Part shown: positions 29,316 through 39,609 of the stretch, one piece after another
How positions within the stretch are numbered: position 1 is the stretch's first letter
How the letters are laid out: each line of letters begins with the position of its first letter
Assembly: GCF_000773975.1 (NCBI RefSeq)
Contig: NZ_JRUQ01000040.1
Coordinates: 124,001-188,000 of the forward strand
Direction of reading: 5' to 3'
Length of the DNA: 64,000 nt
Source: Erwinia typographi
GTDB lineage: Bacteria > Pseudomonadota > Gammaproteobacteria > Enterobacterales > Enterobacteriaceae
Translations under genes and position numbers: made by a program
The notes under the pieces: generated by a model
What the model was told of the DNA's origin: nothing
The model's input: the letters and a program-made list of their open reading frames with translations, nothing else
Database searches by the model: none

Positions 29316-29429
29316 CCGCATCTCCTGACTCAGCTAACAAAATAATCGATAGTGAACGGCCCCTGTGGGCGAAGGCCAACAGTGTAAACTGTTTTACCTG
29401 CTGAGGGGTAGCCACAAAGCGCGTTTTCT

Positions 29430-29445
29430 ACGCAAACGATTGGCT
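29430..29445 (-). promoter_or_regulatory. PurR box upstream of glyA
   Basis: On the minus strand AGCCAATCGTTTGCGT fits the PurR consensus (ANGCAANCGNTTNCNT read on either strand). It differs at two positions from the E. coli glyA operator as I recall it. It lies about 115 bases before the glyA start. Confidence 0.75.
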
Positions 29446-29474
29446 CCAGTACTGGCGAGGGTTAATTACCGTTT

Positions 29475-29490
29475 TTGCAAGCGTTTGCAG
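29475..29490. promoter_or_regulatory. Second PurR-like palindrome in glyA-hmp region
   Basis: TTGCAAGCGTTTGCAG has the central palindrome GCAAGCGTTTGC typical of PurR/LacI-family sites. It lies 45 bases from the better glyA box, roughly four helical turns, and between the glyA and hmp promoters. It could be a second PurR site or a site for another LacI-family regulator. Confidence 0.4.
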
Positions 29491-29578
29491 CCTGATTTTT
29501 CGTCATCTTCTCCCTGCCATATTTTCATCTTGCCTCCCCTGAATATGGCGAAAAATTTCCCTGAAAATAAAAGGTGTA

Positions 29579-29626
29579 TTTACAAGCAAGGAGAGGACCC
29601 TATAAGATGCATTTAAAATGCAACTT
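29579..29626 (+). promoter_or_regulatory. hmp promoter with NsrR operator
   Basis: The promoter reads TTTACA (29579-29584), 16 bases, TATAAG (29601-29606). Overlapping the -10 is an NsrR site at 29604-29626: AAGATGCATTT, one A, then AAATGCAACTT. This is the 11-1-11 consensus palindrome with a single mismatch. Binding would block RNA polymerase until nitric oxide damages the NsrR cluster. Confidence 0.87.
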
Positions 29627-29650
29627 TAAAACCCCTCAAGGAGCCTTTCT

Positions 29651-30835
29651 ATGCTTGATGCTAAAACGATCGCCACCGTTAAAGCGACCATCCCGGCACT
29701 GCTGGCGACCGGACCCCGCCTGACCGCCCATTTTTACGATCGCATGTTTGCCCACAATCCTGAGCTGAAAGACATTTTTAATATGAGCAATCAGCGCAAC
29801 GGCAGGCAGCGCGAAGCGTTGTTCAATGCACTTTGCGCTTACGCCGTCAACATTGACAACCTCGGCGCCCTGCTGCCAGCGGTGGAAAAAATCGCTCAGA
29901 AGCACACCAGTTTCGCCATTCAGCCGGAGCAGTACCAGATTGTCGGCACGCACCTGCTGGCAACGCTGGATGAATTGCTGAGTCCGGGCGAAGAGGTGCT
30001 GGAAGCTTGGGGTAAAGCCTACGGCGTACTGGCGGGGGTGTTTATTGAGCGTGAAGAGCAGCTTTATCAGCAGACAGAGCAAAAAGAGGGCGGCTGGCGC
30101 ACGCCGCGAGCGTTCCGCATTAGCGAGATTGCAGCAGAGAGCGAGGTCATCAAAAGCTATATTCTCTCGCCGGTCGATGGCCAACCGGTGGCGGACTATC
30201 AGGCCGGTCAGTATCTTGGCGTCTGGCTGCGCGATAAGCGCTTTGCCAATCAGGAGATTCGCCAGTATTCGCTGACCCGCGCGCCGAACGGCCGTGATTA
30301 TCGTATTGCCGTGCGCCATGAGCCGGGCGGCATCGTCTCCGGCTGGCTGCATCAGCACGCCAGACCCGGTGATGAGATCCATCTGGCGGCGCCTGCCGGT
30401 GATTTCTTCCTGACCGCCGAAGCGGAAACCCCGGTCGTGTTCATTTCTGCCGGGGTGGGCCAGACGCCGATGCTGGCGATGCTGGATGTGCTGGCGTCGC
30501 GGCGGCATCCTGCCCGCGTGCAGTGGCTCCATGCGGCCGACAATGGTCAAAGGCACGCTTTCCGCGAGGAAGTCACTGCTTTAGCGCAGCAGCTGCCACA
30601 CTTTTCCCAGCATATCTGGTATCGCGAACCGCTCGACCAGGATCGGGGGCTTTATGACACCGCAGGGGTGATGAATCTGCTGCCGATAGAGAGCCAGTTA
30701 AGCGATCCAGCCACTCACTACTATCTTTGTGGGCCGACAGGCTTTATGCAGCAGGTCGCGGGACAGCTGGTGAAGCTGGGGATTGAGACCTCCCGCCTTC
30801 ACTATGAGCTGTTTGGCCCGCACCAAATCCTGTAA
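29651..30835 (+). CDS. hmp: Flavohemoglobin, nitric oxide dioxygenase
   Basis: Oxidises NO to nitrate with O2 and NADPH, the main aerobic NO detoxifier. The protein is 394 aa. An N-terminal globin domain (residues 1-about 135; [29 protein letters not shown], proximal His in [13 protein letters not shown]) is joined to a FAD-binding domain (QYSLTRAP, about 205-212; GIVSGWLH) and a NAD-binding domain ([14 protein letters not shown], then CGPTGFMQ). The length matches the E. coli protein. Control by NsrR is indicated by the operator directly upstream. Confidence 0.98.
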   Translation: MLDAKTIATVKATIPALLATGPRLTAHFYDRMFAHNPELKDIFNMSNQRNGRQREALFNALCAYAVNIDNLGALLPAVEKIAQKHTSFAIQPEQYQIVGTHLLATLDELLSPGEEVLEAWGKAYGVLAGVFIEREEQLYQQTEQKEGGWRTPRAFRISEIAAESEVIKSYILSPVDGQPVADYQAGQYLGVWLRDKRFANQEIRQYSLTRAPNGRDYRIAVRHEPGGIVSGWLHQHARPGDEIHLAAPAGDFFLTAEAETPVVFISAGVGQTPMLAMLDVLASRRHPARVQWLHAADNGQRHAFREEVTALAQQLPHFSQHIWYREPLDQDRGLYDTAGVMNLLPIESQLSDPATHYYLCGPTGFMQQVAGQLVKLGIETSRLHYELFGPHQIL

Positions 30836-30909
30836 CTGAGGGGCAGAAACAACATCGCCGCCCCTGACAGGACGGCGATGGCAATGGCGCAGCAGCAAAG
30901 GCGTGAAAC

Positions 30910-31260
<351 letters not shown>

Positions 31261-31390
31261 TCATTCCCTCCGCGCCGGAGAGTAATCTTTATTCAGTATA
31301 CGTGTAGCGGACGCGTGCCGCTGCGCGGTCCGTCTCTTTTTCAGGCAGCTAAGCTAACATATCTCGGCCCGGAAGCGGCACTGAAAAAAA

Positions 31391-32725
31391 CTACTCTTTA
31401 AAATCAGAGGCATCCAGCTCGTGGCGCGACAGCAGCTTATAGAATTCCGTCCGGTTGCGCCCGGCAAGGCGTGCCGCGTGGGTCACATTGCCCCTGGTCA
31501 TTTGCAGCAGCTTGCGTAAGTAGTTGAGTTCAAACTGATTCCTCGCCTCAACAAAGGTAGGCAGCGCGGTATTTTCGCCGACCAGCGCCTGCTCGACCAG
31601 CGCTTCACCAATCACTGGCGCGGAGCTTAACGCCACGCACTGCTCAATCACGTTCACCAGCTGACGCACGTTGCCAGGCCAGCTGGCGGCCATTAGCCGC
31701 TTCATCGCATCGGTGGAGAAGCTGCGCACGAAAGGTTTGTGCCGCTCAGCCGCCTGCTTCAGTAAATGGTTCGCCAGCAGCGGGATATCCTCCGCCCGCT
31801 CGTGCAGCGCGGGAATTTTCAGGTTCACCACGTTCAGGCGGTAGAAAAGATCCTCGCGGAACTCTTTCTTTTCCATCGCCTTAGGCAGATCCCGGTGCGT
31901 CGCTGAAAGAATACGCACGTTGATCTCCTGATCGTGATTACTGCCCAGCGGGCGCACCTTGCGCTCCTGGAGCACGCGCAGCAGCTTCACCTGCAACGCC
32001 TGCGGCATGTCCCCTATCTCATCAAGGAACAGCGTTCCGCCCTCCGCAGCCTGGAACAGCCCTTCACGGCTGCTCACCGCGCCGGTAAACGCGCCCTTCG
32101 CATGACCAAACAGCTCGGACTCCAGCAGCTGCTCCGGCAGCGCGCCGCAGTTGATGGCAATAAAAGCCTGGCCGGCGCGCGGGCTGGCGGCGTGGATAGC
32201 CTGGGCCAGAATCTCTTTCCCCGTACCGCTCTGACCATTGATCAGCACGCTGACGTCCGACTGGGCAACCATTCGCGCCTGTTCCAGCAGGCGCAGCATC
32301 ACCGGGCTGCGGGTCACAATACTTTCGCGCCAGGCATCATCGCTGGCCGGAGCCCGGTGAGCCAGCGCCTGATCGATGGCGCTGTACAGCGCATCGCGGT
32401 CGACCGGCTTGGTCAGAAAGCTGAAAACGCCCTGCTGCGTGGCGGACACCGCCTCAGGGATCGAACCGTGCGCGGTCAGGATAATCACCGGCATCCCCGG
32501 CTGCTGCTTCTGCACCTCGTTGAACAGCGCCAGGCCGTTCATCTCATCCATCCGCAGATCGCTGATCACCAGGTCGATCTTTTCTCTTTGCAGCAAGCGT
32601 AAGGCTTCGGGGCCGCTTTCGGCGGTCTGCACGCTAAAACCTTCGCTGCTCAGGCGCATCCCCAGCAGCTTAAGCAGGCTGGGATCGTCGTCTACCAGCA
32701 GTAAATTGGCGGATTTTTTTATCAT
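31391..32725 (-). CDS. glrR: Sigma-54-dependent response regulator GlrR
   Basis: Response regulator, 444 aa, that activates the sRNA gene glmY in E. coli. The receiver domain carries the phospho-acceptor Asp56 (VISDLRM). The AAA+ domain has Walker A GQSGTGKE and the sigma-54 contact loop GAFTGA. A Fis-type HTH closes the protein ([22 protein letters not shown]). Its start overlaps the qseG stop by 4 bases (ATGA). Its likely target, with TGTC-N10-GACA sites, is about 2.6 kb away in this window. Confidence 0.97.
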   Translation of the reverse strand: MIKKSANLLLVDDDPSLLKLLGMRLSSEGFSVQTAESGPEALRLLQREKIDLVISDLRMDEMNGLALFNEVQKQQPGMPVIILTAHGSIPEAVSATQQGVFSFLTKPVDRDALYSAIDQALAHRAPASDDAWRESIVTRSPVMLRLLEQARMVAQSDVSVLINGQSGTGKEILAQAIHAASPRAGQAFIAINCGALPEQLLESELFGHAKGAFTGAVSSREGLFQAAEGGTLFLDEIGDMPQALQVKLLRVLQERKVRPLGSNHDQEINVRILSATHRDLPKAMEKKEFREDLFYRLNVVNLKIPALHERAEDIPLLANHLLKQAAERHKPFVRSFSTDAMKRLMAASWPGNVRQLVNVIEQCVALSSAPVIGEALVEQALVGENTALPTFVEARNQFELNYLRKLLQMTRGNVTHAARLAGRNRTEFYKLLSRHELDASDFKE

Positions 32726-33420
32726 GGCTGAGCCGCCCCTCCTGTATTCGTCGTCGGTTCCGCGCCTTCGCTCTTGTCCGTGCGGCCACTATCGGAGGCG
32801 TCCGGTGAACGGCGTGACGAGAGCTGGCGCTCAATGTCGGTCAACGACGCCAGCTTGCGGCGCGTGACGTTCAGTTCCTTGTTGAGCTGAATCTGCTGCT
32901 GGCGCAGGGCATCCAGCTCGGCATCGCTGCTTTGCTGTAGGTGAGCATAGCGGGTTCGCTCTTCGGAAAGCTGCAGCAGGCCCATCTGGTCGTCACGCCA
33001 CAGCTGAAGCAGCGGCCGGATGGCGGCAGGATAGTCGTTGCTGAACGCATCCAGTTGCAGGATATATTGTCGGCGCTCTACCGGCGTCACGTTGCCGTTG
33101 TTCAGCAGCACGCCCCGTTTAAAAGCGCTCTGCCAGTCATCGCCGGACAGGCGGCGCGCTTCGGCACGGGCATCCGCCGGAGAGAGGCGCACGGCGCAGT
33201 CCGTCGCCCTCAGCCAGTAAAGCGGGTTGCTCATCGCCTGCTCATTATCAATGTCCCACAGGTGGTCGCAGTCGACCAGTTGGAAATCGGCCAGCTTGTT
33301 CCCCGGCTCGGTCAGAGGTTTGCCGTTGATGGTGATCGCCGGATCGGGCGTTTTAGGGGTGCAGGCCGACAGCAGCAAAGCGGCGGCGGTGACGACAGCG
33401 TAAAGGACGCGCGTTCTCAT
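32722..33420 (-). CDS. qseG: Outer-membrane lipoprotein QseG
   Basis: A 232-aa lipoprotein (signal MRTRVLYAVVTAAALLLSAC, lipobox LLSAC). It interacts with the sensor kinase GlrK (QseE) at the envelope in E. coli and is needed for type III secretion in EHEC. The mature part has a coiled-coil-prone C-terminal half (LDALRQQQIQLNKELNVTRRKL) and a polar disordered tail. ATG 33420 was chosen because the codons before it lie inside glrK and the signal peptide begins here. It overlaps glrR by 4 bases. Confidence 0.93.
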   Translation of the reverse strand: MRTRVLYAVVTAAALLLSACTPKTPDPAITINGKPLTEPGNKLADFQLVDCDHLWDIDNEQAMSNPLYWLRATDCAVRLSPADARAEARRLSGDDWQSAFKRGVLLNNGNVTPVERRQYILQLDAFSNDYPAAIRPLLQLWRDDQMGLLQLSEERTRYAHLQQSSDAELDALRQQQIQLNKELNVTRRKLASLTDIERQLSSRRSPDASDSGRTDKSEGAEPTTNTGGAAQP

Positions 33421-33422
33421 TA

Positions 33423-34850
33423 TTAAGCCTTCCCGACAATGGCGTTGAGTTCGATACAAAAGCAGACATCGGCCTGTTCGCTGTTCACCAGCCGCAGATC
33501 GCCCTGCATCCGGTGAATACAGTCTCTGGCTATGCTGAGGCCAAGCCCGCTGCCCTTCACGGCGCCTTTACGCTGCTGGTTGCCCTGAAAAAAAGGTTCA
33601 AAGATCATTTTCCTCTCCCCCTCAGGGATCGGGCTGCCGGTGTTGGCTACCTCGATCAGCACCTTGCGACCCTGCTGGCTGCTGCGGATCCAGATGGTAC
33701 CGGATTCTCCCCCGTAGTGTATCGCATTCGAATAAAGATTATCGATGGCCCGGGCCAGCAGCGTGGCGTCGGCCCGGCAAACGGCCACCGGCAGCGTCAC
33801 CTCCGTCTGCATCATCCTGGCTCTCGCCGTCAGGCTGTGCGAGCTGACGATGCTGTTGACCAGCGGTTCCAGCTGCACCTCGCTCATCGCGACCGGCGCC
33901 TCGGACAGCTTGCGGTTGTAATCGAGCAGTTGTTCGATCAGCCGCTGCAAATGGCGGCTGCTTTGATCCAGAATGCTGACCACTTCCTGTTGGTCGGGCG
34001 TCAGCGTCCCGACCACCTCATCCGCTAACAGCGCCGTGCCTTCCCGCATACTGGCAAGGGGCGTTTTCAGCTCATGGGAAATATGGCGCAGGAACTCATG
34101 CCGCTGCGACTCAAGCCACGCAAGGCGCTCGCTCAGCCACAGTATCCGCTGCCCCAGCGAGCGTAATTCACGCGGGCCTTTATAAGCGAGGTTATGACTG
34201 AGCGGCCTGCCCTCGCCCAGGCGGTTAATCATCCGTTCTACCGCTTTAACCGGACCGATAATCATGCGGGTAAACAGCAGCACCAGCCCGAGGCTGAGCA
34301 GGAACAGGATCAGAGCCTGCCAGCCGAAATACTGGCCCCGTTCGGCAATCTCACGCTGTAGCTGCAGCCCGCGCGAGAACACCACTTCCCTGGTAGCCTG
34401 AACCAGCTGCGCATTCGCTCCTGAGAACGCCTCCAGAGCGTCGGATGACTGTTTTACCGGATTACTGTTATCGCAGCTGATTTTACTCAGCCGATCGAGC
34501 GCCTGATGAAGCGTGTCGGAAATACGGTCGTCGGGCAGCACCGCGGCCTGCCCCTCCAGCATCTGGGCATATTTAGCGCGTTGGGTTTGATAGAGGTTAG
34601 CGAGCATCGGATCGTCAAGCACGCAGTACTGGCGGTAGCTGCGCTCGAGTTCCAGCGCGGTTCGCGCCATCGCCTCGCTGCGGCGGACGTCGGTCAGGGT
34701 GGTTCGGTTAGTATCGGCGGCCCGGTCACTGAGCGCCGAAAGGCTTTCCCATGCCTGCCAGGCCAGCACCAGCAGCGGCAACAGCACCAACAGGAACGCC
34801 ATCAGCACCAGCTGACGCAGGGAACGGGGGAACAAACGCCATTTTTTCAC
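33423..34850 (-). CDS. glrK: Sensor histidine kinase GlrK (QseE)
   Basis: Membrane sensor kinase, 475 aa, that phosphorylates GlrR. Features in order: transmembrane segment 1 (LVLMAFLLVLLPLLVLAWQAW, about 13-33), a periplasmic helical sensor domain, transmembrane segment 2 (ALILFLLSLGLVLLFTRMIIG, about 178-198), and HAMP. The H-box FLRHISHELKTPLASM has the phospho-His. The HATPase has DNLYSNAIHYGG and GSGLGLSIA. It is the first gene of the operon. The glmY gene lies between it and purL. Confidence 0.97.
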   Translation of the reverse strand: MKKWRLFPRSLRQLVLMAFLLVLLPLLVLAWQAWESLSALSDRAADTNRTTLTDVRRSEAMARTALELERSYRQYCVLDDPMLANLYQTQRAKYAQMLEGQAAVLPDDRISDTLHQALDRLSKISCDNSNPVKQSSDALEAFSGANAQLVQATREVVFSRGLQLQREIAERGQYFGWQALILFLLSLGLVLLFTRMIIGPVKAVERMINRLGEGRPLSHNLAYKGPRELRSLGQRILWLSERLAWLESQRHEFLRHISHELKTPLASMREGTALLADEVVGTLTPDQQEVVSILDQSSRHLQRLIEQLLDYNRKLSEAPVAMSEVQLEPLVNSIVSSHSLTARARMMQTEVTLPVAVCRADATLLARAIDNLYSNAIHYGGESGTIWIRSSQQGRKVLIEVANTGSPIPEGERKMIFEPFFQGNQQRKGAVKGSGLGLSIARDCIHRMQGDLRLVNSEQADVCFCIELNAIVGKA

Positions 34851-34925
34851 ATGAGTCTCTCATTTTACTCGCTAAACCGATGCTAGCCGAGTAGAGCGCG
34901 AGAGGAAAGCCCAGACTGCCAAACG

Positions 34926-35154
34926 AAAAAAATGGCAGATTCAACGAATCTGCCATTCTCGCCGTGACGACCGCTGTCATCGCGGAAAATTAGGTGGTGC
35001 CTAACTCAACGTTGCGTCCGATGCTTGATAAAGCCACTGGGTGGACTGTTATCGGTCTGGTGGACGGCAGGCACCGTATTGTGCGTCATTCTGGATGTTA
35101 AGAAGCGCTTGACCGCTTTCGCAGGGCTGTCGTAACCAGGTGAATGAGCCACTA
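34926..35154 (-). ncRNA. glmY: GlmY small regulatory RNA
   Basis: The 5' end AGTGGCTCATTCACC matches E. coli GlmY, and a later GTTGAGTTAGGCACC block is also recalled from it. A sigma-54 promoter lies 13 bases upstream and the RNA ends in a strong terminator: the 12-bp stem AATGGCAGATTC / GAATCTGCCATT (34931-34957) followed by seven T. GlmY titrates the adaptor RapZ, so GlmZ survives and activates glmS (glucosamine-6-phosphate synthesis). The position between purL and glrK is the E. coli one. At about 229 nt it is longer than the roughly 184-nt E. coli RNA. Confidence 0.9.
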
Positions 35155-35166
35155 CGGTAATAATAG

Positions 35167-35181
35167 CAATAAGCGTGCCAT
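35167..35181 (-). promoter_or_regulatory. Sigma-54 promoter of glmY
   Basis: On the minus strand TGGCACGCTTATTGC gives the -24 GG and -12 GC elements at exact spacing (TGGCAC, 5 bases, TTGC). Transcription would start near 35154, at AGTGGCTC. Confidence 0.92.
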
Positions 35182-35277
35182 GTTTCCATTTTTAAATATA
35201 ACGCACTGATTTTGTTAATTTAAAAATAATTAACCCTCGGGCGCAGACGCATAAAAAAACGGGCAAGAGCAAAAAAC

Positions 35278-35391
35278 TGTCGTCGTTCGGTAACAGTCTT
35301 AGGATAAACCGCAGGGTGATAACAAAATCAAACGCTTACATGTCACCTTTCAGCGACACTTGATAGCGGCCACTGTCGCAATTTCGCAACA
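35278..35391 (-). promoter_or_regulatory. GlrR activator sites and IHF site upstream of glmY
   Basis: Three GlrR-type sites (TGTC-N10-GACA) precede the sigma-54 promoter. 35341-35358 is a perfect match (TGTCACCTTTCAGCGACA); 35278-35295 and 35374-35391 end in AACA instead of GACA. A perfect IHF consensus (WATCAAN4TTR), AATCAAACGCTTA, lies at 35326-35338, where DNA bending could bring GlrR to the polymerase. E. coli glmY also has three GlrR sites and IHF sites. Confidence 0.82.
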
Positions 35392-35408
35392 GGCTGGCAG
35401 AAAGCCAC

Positions 35409-35434
35409 AGGGCAGCCGCTGAACGGGCTGCCCT
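35409..35434 (-). terminator. Likely purL terminator
   Basis: A 9-bp stem AGGGCAGCC / GGCTGCCCT lies 16 bases after the purL stop. The following minus-strand sequence (GTGGCTTTCTG) is only weakly T-rich, so efficiency is uncertain. Confidence 0.55.
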
Positions 35435-35449
35435 TTGCCGCACGACTGA

Positions 35450-38400
35450 TTAACCCAGCTGCTTACGCGCATTGCGGAAGACGCGCATCCACGGGCTGTC
35501 CTCACCCCACTCTGCCGGGTGCCAGGAGTTGCTGACCGTGCGGAACACGCGCTCCGGGTGCGGCATCATAATGGTGACGCGACCGCTTTCGTTGGTGACC
35601 GCCGTAATACCGTTTGGCGAACCGTTCGGGTTAGCCGGGTATTGCTGGGTGACCTTACCGAAGTGGTCAACGAAACGCAGCGCCACCAGGCCTTTATGCT
35701 CCAGCGTTGCCAGATGCGTAGCGTCACGCACTTCCACAAAGCCTTCACCGTGCGATACCGCCACAGGCATCCGCGATCCCACCATCCCATCCAGCAGCAG
35801 CGACGGACTGGCCGCGACTTCGACCAGGCTGAAGCGCGCCTCAAAACGTTCGGACTGATTACGCACAAAGCGCGGCCAGGCCTCGCTGCCAGGGATCAGC
35901 TCGCGCAGGGTCGACATCATCTGGCATCCGTTGCACACGCCCAGCGCCAGCGTTTGCGGACGGTGGAAGAAGGTTTCGAATTCGTCGCGCACGCGGGTGT
36001 TAAACAGGATGGATTTCGCCCAGCCCTCACCAGCGCCCAGTACGTCGCCATAAGAGAAGCCGCCGCAGGCCACCAGGGTGTGGAAATCCTCCAGACCACG
36101 GCGTCCGGCCAGCAGGTCGCTCATGTGTACGTCAACCGCATCAAAACCAGCCCGGTGGAAAGCGGCGGCCATTTCAACGTGCGAGTTAACGCCCTGCTCG
36201 CGCAGCACGGCAACTTTCGGACGCGCGCCGGTCGCGATATAAGGCGCGGCAACGTCCTCTTCCGGCCGGAAGGTCAGCGAGACGTTCAGGCCCGGATCGA
36301 GATCGTTCTTCCTGGCTTCATGTTCCTGATCGGCACATTCCGGGTTGTCGCGCAGGCGCTGCATCTGCCAGGTGGTTTCGGCCCACCAGGTGCGCAGCGT
36401 GGTACGGCTTTCGCTGTAAACCGCAGAGTCGCCAGAGGTAATAACGAAGCGGTCGCCAGGCAGCGCTTTACCGAGGAAGTGAACGCACTCGCCCAGCCCG
36501 TGCTCAGCAAACGTCTGCTCGACCTGAGCACGGTCAGCAGCGGCAACCTGGATAACCGCGCCCAGCTCTTCGTTGAACAGCGCGGCCAGCGCATCGCTGC
36601 CCAGCGAAGCAATGTCCGCCTCCACGCCGCAGTGCCCGGTAAAGGCCATCTCTGCCAGGGTTACCAGCAGACCGCCGTCGGAACGGTCGTGATAGGCCAG
36701 CAGCTTGCCTTCGGCCACCAGCGCCTGCATAGCGTTAAAGAAGCCGGCCAGCTGTTGCGCATCGCGCACGTCGGCAGGCTTATCGCCCAGCTGACGGTAA
36801 ACCTGAGACAGCGCGGTCGCTCCCAGCGCGTTAACGCCTTTGCCGAGGTCAATCAGCAGCAGCGCGTTATCCTGCTGCGGCAGAAGCTGCGGCGTTACGG
36901 TGCGGCGAACGTCTTCCACGCGCGCAAAGGCGGTGATCACCAGCGACATAGGCGAAGTCATCTCGCGCTGTTCGCTGCCGTGCTGCCAGCGTGTTTTCAT
37001 CGACATAGAGTCTTTACCGACCGGGATAGTGATCCCCAGCGCCGGGCAAAGCTCTTCGCCGACCGCTTTCACCGCCTCATACAGACCGGCATCTTCGCCT
37101 GGGTGACCGGCGGCGGCCATCCAGTTTGCTGAGAGCTTGATGCGTTTGAGCGAGCCGATCTGCGTAGCGGCAATATTGGTAAGGGCTTCGCCCACGGCCA
37201 GGCGGCCTGAGGCGGCGAAGTCCAGCAGCGCAACCGGCGCACGTTCGCCGAGCGCCATCGCTTCACCATAGTAGCTGTCGAGGCTGGCGGTAGTTACAGC
37301 ACAGTTGGCGACGGGGATCTGCCAGGGCCCAACCATCTGGTCGCGCGCAACCATCCCGGTCACCGAACGGTCGCCAATGGTGACGAGGAAGGTCTTTTCG
37401 GCCACCGCAGGCAGATGCAGTACGCGCTTCACGGCATCGGCAACGGTAATCGTTGCGCGGTTCAGCGGCTCGCCCTGCGCCTTCAGCGTGCTGGCCTCGC
37501 GGGTCATTTTCGGCGTTTTGCCCAGCAGCACGTCCAGCGGCATGTCGATAGGTTTATTATCGAAGTGGCTGTCGGCAAGCGACAGGTGCATCTCTTCCGT
37601 CGCCTCGCCAATGACCGCGTAAGGCGCGCGTTCACGCTTGCACAGCGCATCAAACAGCGCCAGCTTCTCCGGCGCAACCGCCAGCACGTAGCGTTCCTGC
37701 GACTCGTTACACCAGACTTCCAGCGGGCTCATGCCTGGCTCATCGCTCAGGATATCGCGCAGATTGAAGCGGCCGCCGCGCTCGCCGTCGCTGACCAGCT
37801 CAGGCATGGCGTTAGACAGGCCGCCTGCGCCAACGTCGTGGATAAACAGGATCGGGTTGTCCTCACCCAGTTGCCAGCAGCGGTCGATCACTTCCTGGCA
37901 GCGGCGCTCCATTTCCGGGTTGTCGCGCTGTACGGAGGCAAAATCCAAATCCGCATCAGACTGGCCGGAGGCCATAGAAGACGCCGCGCCGCCGCCCAGG
38001 CCGATATTCATCGCCGGGCCACCCAGCACGATCAGCCTGGCGCCGACGCTGATTTCCCCTTTCTGCACATGGTCAGCGCGAATGTTGCCAATGCCGCCAG
38101 CCAGCATGATTGGCTTATGGTAGCCACGAAGCTCAACGCCGTTGTGGCTGTTGACCTGCTCTTCATAGGTACGGAAATAGCCGTTCAGGGCCGGGCGTCC
38201 AAACTCATTGTTAAACGCCGCGCCGCCGAGCGGGCCTTCGGTCATGATATCCAGCGCGGTTACAATACGCTCCGGTTTGCCGAAATCTTCTTCCCACGGC
38301 TGTTCGAAACCCGGAATGCGCAGGTTAGAAACTGAGAAGCCAACCAGACCAGCCTTCGGTTTTGCTCCCCGTCCGGTTGCGCCCTCATCGCGGATTTCGC

Positions 38401-39340
38401 CGCCTGAGCCGGTAGCCGCGCCAGGCCATGGCGAAATAGCGGTTGGGTGGTTGTGGGTTTCCACCTTCATCAGGATATGGGCCTGTTCCTGATGGAAATC
38501 GTACTGCCCTCTTTCCGCGTCAGCATAGAAACGCCCAACGTGAGAACCCTCCATGACCGCAGCATTGTCTTTATAAGCAGACAGCACATGGTCCGGCGTT
38601 TTCTCCATGGTGTTTTTGATCATTTTGAACAGCGATTTAGGCTGCTGCTCGCCGTCGATGATCCAGTCGGCGTTGAAGATTTTGTGACGGCAGTGTTCAG
38701 AGTTCGCCTGAGCGAACATATACAGCTCAATATCGGTCGGATTGCGCCCGAGCTTCTCAAAAGCCGTCTGCAAATAGTCGATTTCATCTTCGGCCAGCGC
38801 CAGACCCAGCTTACGGTTGGCGTTATCTAATGCGGCGCGGCCTTCACCCAGCACGTCCACGCTCTGCAGCGGCGTCGGCTGGTGATGAGCAAACAGCTGC
38901 TCCGCCTGGCCCAGTTCGCTAAGCACCACTTCCATCATGCGGTCATGCAGCAGGGCAGCCAGCAGCGACCATTGTGCTTCGGTCAGCTGCGGCGCTTTCA
39001 CGTAGAAGGCCAGACCGCGCTCAAGGCGCAGGACCTGAGGCAGATCGCAGTTGTGCGCGATATCGGTAGCTTTGGAAGACCAGGGCGAGATGGTGCCGGG
39101 ACGCGGCGTAACCAGCATCAGGCGGCCTTCGGGCTGGTGTTCGGCGAGAGAGGGACCGTATTTCAGCAGACGCTGCAAGCGGGCTTTTTCATCTGCGTTA
39201 AGCGGCGCGCTGACATCGGCAAAATGGACGTACTCAGCGTAAATATCACTCACCGGCAGGTGAGCGTCCTGAAAGCGGGCCAGCAGTTTAGTAATACGAA
39301 ATGCCGACAGAGCGGGCGAACCACGCAGAATTTCCATCAT
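35450..39340 (-). CDS. purL: Phosphoribosylformylglycinamidine synthase
   Basis: Large single-chain FGAM synthetase of purine synthesis: FGAR + glutamine + ATP to FGAM. The protein is 1296 aa. An N-terminal PurS-like part, two FGAM synthetase halves ([41 protein letters not shown]) and a C-terminal glutaminase domain with the catalytic Cys in GVCNGCQMM are visible. ATG 39340 ([14 protein letters not shown]) matches E. coli; codons further upstream overlap the promoter. A PurR box lies 90 bases upstream. Confidence 0.98.
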   Translation of the reverse strand: MMEILRGSPALSAFRITKLLARFQDAHLPVSDIYAEYVHFADVSAPLNADEKARLQRLLKYGPSLAEHQPEGRLMLVTPRPGTISPWSSKATDIAHNCDLPQVLRLERGLAFYVKAPQLTEAQWSLLAALLHDRMMEVVLSELGQAEQLFAHHQPTPLQSVDVLGEGRAALDNANRKLGLALAEDEIDYLQTAFEKLGRNPTDIELYMFAQANSEHCRHKIFNADWIIDGEQQPKSLFKMIKNTMEKTPDHVLSAYKDNAAVMEGSHVGRFYADAERGQYDFHQEQAHILMKVETHNHPTAISPWPGAATGSGGEIRDEGATGRGAKPKAGLVGFSVSNLRIPGFEQPWEEDFGKPERIVTALDIMTEGPLGGAAFNNEFGRPALNGYFRTYEEQVNSHNGVELRGYHKPIMLAGGIGNIRADHVQKGEISVGARLIVLGGPAMNIGLGGGAASSMASGQSDADLDFASVQRDNPEMERRCQEVIDRCWQLGEDNPILFIHDVGAGGLSNAMPELVSDGERGGRFNLRDILSDEPGMSPLEVWCNESQERYVLAVAPEKLALFDALCKRERAPYAVIGEATEEMHLSLADSHFDNKPIDMPLDVLLGKTPKMTREASTLKAQGEPLNRATITVADAVKRVLHLPAVAEKTFLVTIGDRSVTGMVARDQMVGPWQIPVANCAVTTASLDSYYGEAMALGERAPVALLDFAASGRLAVGEALTNIAATQIGSLKRIKLSANWMAAAGHPGEDAGLYEAVKAVGEELCPALGITIPVGKDSMSMKTRWQHGSEQREMTSPMSLVITAFARVEDVRRTVTPQLLPQQDNALLLIDLGKGVNALGATALSQVYRQLGDKPADVRDAQQLAGFFNAMQALVAEGKLLAYHDRSDGGLLVTLAEMAFTGHCGVEADIASLGSDALAALFNEELGAVIQVAAADRAQVEQTFAEHGLGECVHFLGKALPGDRFVITSGDSAVYSESRTTLRTWWAETTWQMQRLRDNPECADQEHEARKNDLDPGLNVSLTFRPEEDVAAPYIATGARPKVAVLREQGVNSHVEMAAAFHRAGFDAVDVHMSDLLAGRRGLEDFHTLVACGGFSYGDVLGAGEGWAKSILFNTRVRDEFETFFHRPQTLALGVCNGCQMMSTLRELIPGSEAWPRFVRNQSERFEARFSLVEVAASPSLLLDGMVGSRMPVAVSHGEGFVEVRDATHLATLEHKGLVALRFVDHFGKVTQQYPANPNGSPNGITAVTNESGRVTIMMPHPERVFRTVSNSWHPAEWGEDSPWMRVFRNARKQLG

Positions 39341-39406
39341 CAAAGATCTCTCGTCTTCGAAGCGCCGGGCGACGCTTCTTTGGGCGCAACAGGGAAAACG
39401 GGCGGT

Positions 39407-39445
39407 ATTATAGAGAATCCCCACCCGTTACGAAACCGTTTGCGC
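39407..39445 (-). promoter_or_regulatory. purL promoter with PurR operator
   Basis: On the minus strand TATAAT lies at 39407-39412. GCGCAAACGGTTTCGT at 39430-39445 fits the PurR consensus and differs by one base from the E. coli purL operator as I recall it. The operator covers the -35 region, so PurR would block polymerase binding. Confidence 0.83.
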
Positions 39446-39609
39446 AGAATTAATCGCCGGCGGAAGTTGGGTGAAATTCACACAAATTAAGAGGAATTCA
39501 GTTGCGCGGGGCCACCGAGTTGCGCAAAATGCCCCACGCTCAGGATCCATTATAGACATCAAATACTGCCGTTACAGACAGAACCTGAGAGACATCGAGA
39601 GACAACTAT

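Noticed and set aside
29636..30556. 306-codon frame opposite hmp
   Set aside because: Antisense shadow of the hmp globin and FAD domains; no ribosome site and low-complexity composition.
35519..37132. 537-codon frame opposite purL
   Set aside because: Antisense of PurL; composition rich in Gln, Arg and His as expected for a shadow frame of a GC-rich gene.
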